Shown one piece after another: positions 43,089 to 43,315 of a stretch of 43,315 nt of DNA. This DNA is from an uncultured Porphyromonadaceae bacterium (GTDB lineage: Bacteria > Bacteroidota > Bacteroidia > Bacteroidales > Muribaculaceae), in assembly GCA_948467675.1 (NCBI GenBank), contig CAOKFI010000024.1, positions 1-43,315 on the forward strand, in the 5' to 3' direction. The translations under genes were made by a program, and so were the position numbers. The number at the start of each line of letters is the position of its first letter. The stretch's first letter is position 1. The notes under the pieces were generated by a model. That model was not told the origin of the DNA. It was given only the letters and a program-made list of their open reading frames with translations, and searched no databases.

Positions 43089-43315
43089 GCGGGTCGGGGA
43101 CCCGCAGGAAAAAAACCGCGCCGCGGCAGCTGCGGGTCGGAGACCCGCAAGATGTGAAACCCCATGCAGTCATGCATGGGGTAGAATCAGCACCCTCATC
43201 TCCAAGCGCGTCGGAGACGCGCAGGAAAAAAAACGCGCCACGGTAGCTGCGGGTCGGGGACCCGCAAGATGTGAAACCCCATGCAGTCATGCATGGGGTA
43301 GAATCAGCACCCTCA
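43089..43315. repeat. Tandem array of palindromes, 117-bp period, truncated by the window end
   Basis: Two units, offset by exactly 117 bp. Each has a 7-3-7 hairpin (GCGGGTC-GGG-GACCCGC at 43089; GCGCGTC-GGA-GACGCGC at 43206), an A-rich spacer, and a second hairpin of TGCGGGTC / GACCCGCA (43131-43149; 43248-43266). A 24-nt palindrome, ACCCCATGCA-GTCA-TGCATGGGGT (43159-43182; 43276-43299), follows, and then AGAATCAGCACCCTCA. The array begins 15 bp after tamL. Frames through it are periodic and do not look like proteins. Confidence 0.9.

Noticed and set aside
43024..43290. 88-codon minus-strand frame with repeated MTAWGFTSCGSPTRS
   Set aside because: It is the translation of the palindrome array; the periodicity comes from the 117-bp DNA repeat, which is divisible by three.

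Overview
The window looks like chromosomal DNA of a gut-type Bacteroidales bacterium, most likely Muribaculaceae (S24-7 group). The reasons are the fairly high GC, the many TTG-N19/20-TAnnTTTG promoters (the Bacteroidota primary sigma consensus) and the absence of strong Shine-Dalgarno sequences. Family content also fits: DUF4271 next to hemD, a Bacteroidota-type Mrp without a CxxC, TamB paired with a lipoprotein TamA (TamL), and T9SS-type C-terminal domains. The genus is inference. Most of the window is housekeeping; the accessory signals sit in the gaps.

Layout. 1-6.6 kb (+): riboflavin synthase, dapA with a TIGR02757 gene, then a lipoprotein / SUI1 factor / AddA-like helicase-nuclease operon. 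6.8-7.7 kb (+): an AraC regulator whose promoter is enclosed by two nested inverted repeats. 7.7-10.3 kb (-): aroQ, an O-methyltransferase and a GH13 lipoprotein, followed by tRNA-Glu(CTC), whose terminator runs into the aroQ promoter. 10.7-12.7 kb (-): a PpiD-like foldase. 12.8-13.9 kb (-): an AT-rich island with a DUF4160/DUF2442 pair and a probably broken small membrane protein gene. 13.9-17.7 kb (-): folB, a palindromic REP-like element, frr, two tandem metallo-beta-lactamase-fold lipoproteins and an ECF sigma factor. 18-19.8 kb (-): a radical SAM protein and an S66 LD-carboxypeptidase.

19.8-23 kb (+): the remains of a LOG-family gene (internal deletion), then DUF4271, hemD, rnpA, yidD and a TatD-like gene in a tight operon. 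23-28 kb (+): gapA with a strong terminator, then metH behind an 85-bp tandem duplication that repeats the promoter -7 box three times. 28-33.2 kb (+): a tiny exported protein, a LEA-like lipoprotein, a 600-bp AT-rich gap that may encode a minus-strand RNA, and an overlapping operon of secreted endonuclease I, S24 repressor and LRR protein. 33.2-36 kb (+): trmB, mrp and a methyltransferase. 36-43.1 kb (+): tamB and tamL (overlapping), followed by an array of short palindromes with a 117-bp period that runs off the window end.

The signals most worth following are the palindrome family (43.1-43.3 kb and 14.3-14.4 kb), whose hairpin arms change in compensating pairs, the putative minus-strand RNA at 29.1-29.4 kb, the deletion-scarred LOG gene, the duplicated metH promoter and the nested operators at the AraC gene. 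No CRISPR array, phage or complete insertion sequence was seen.
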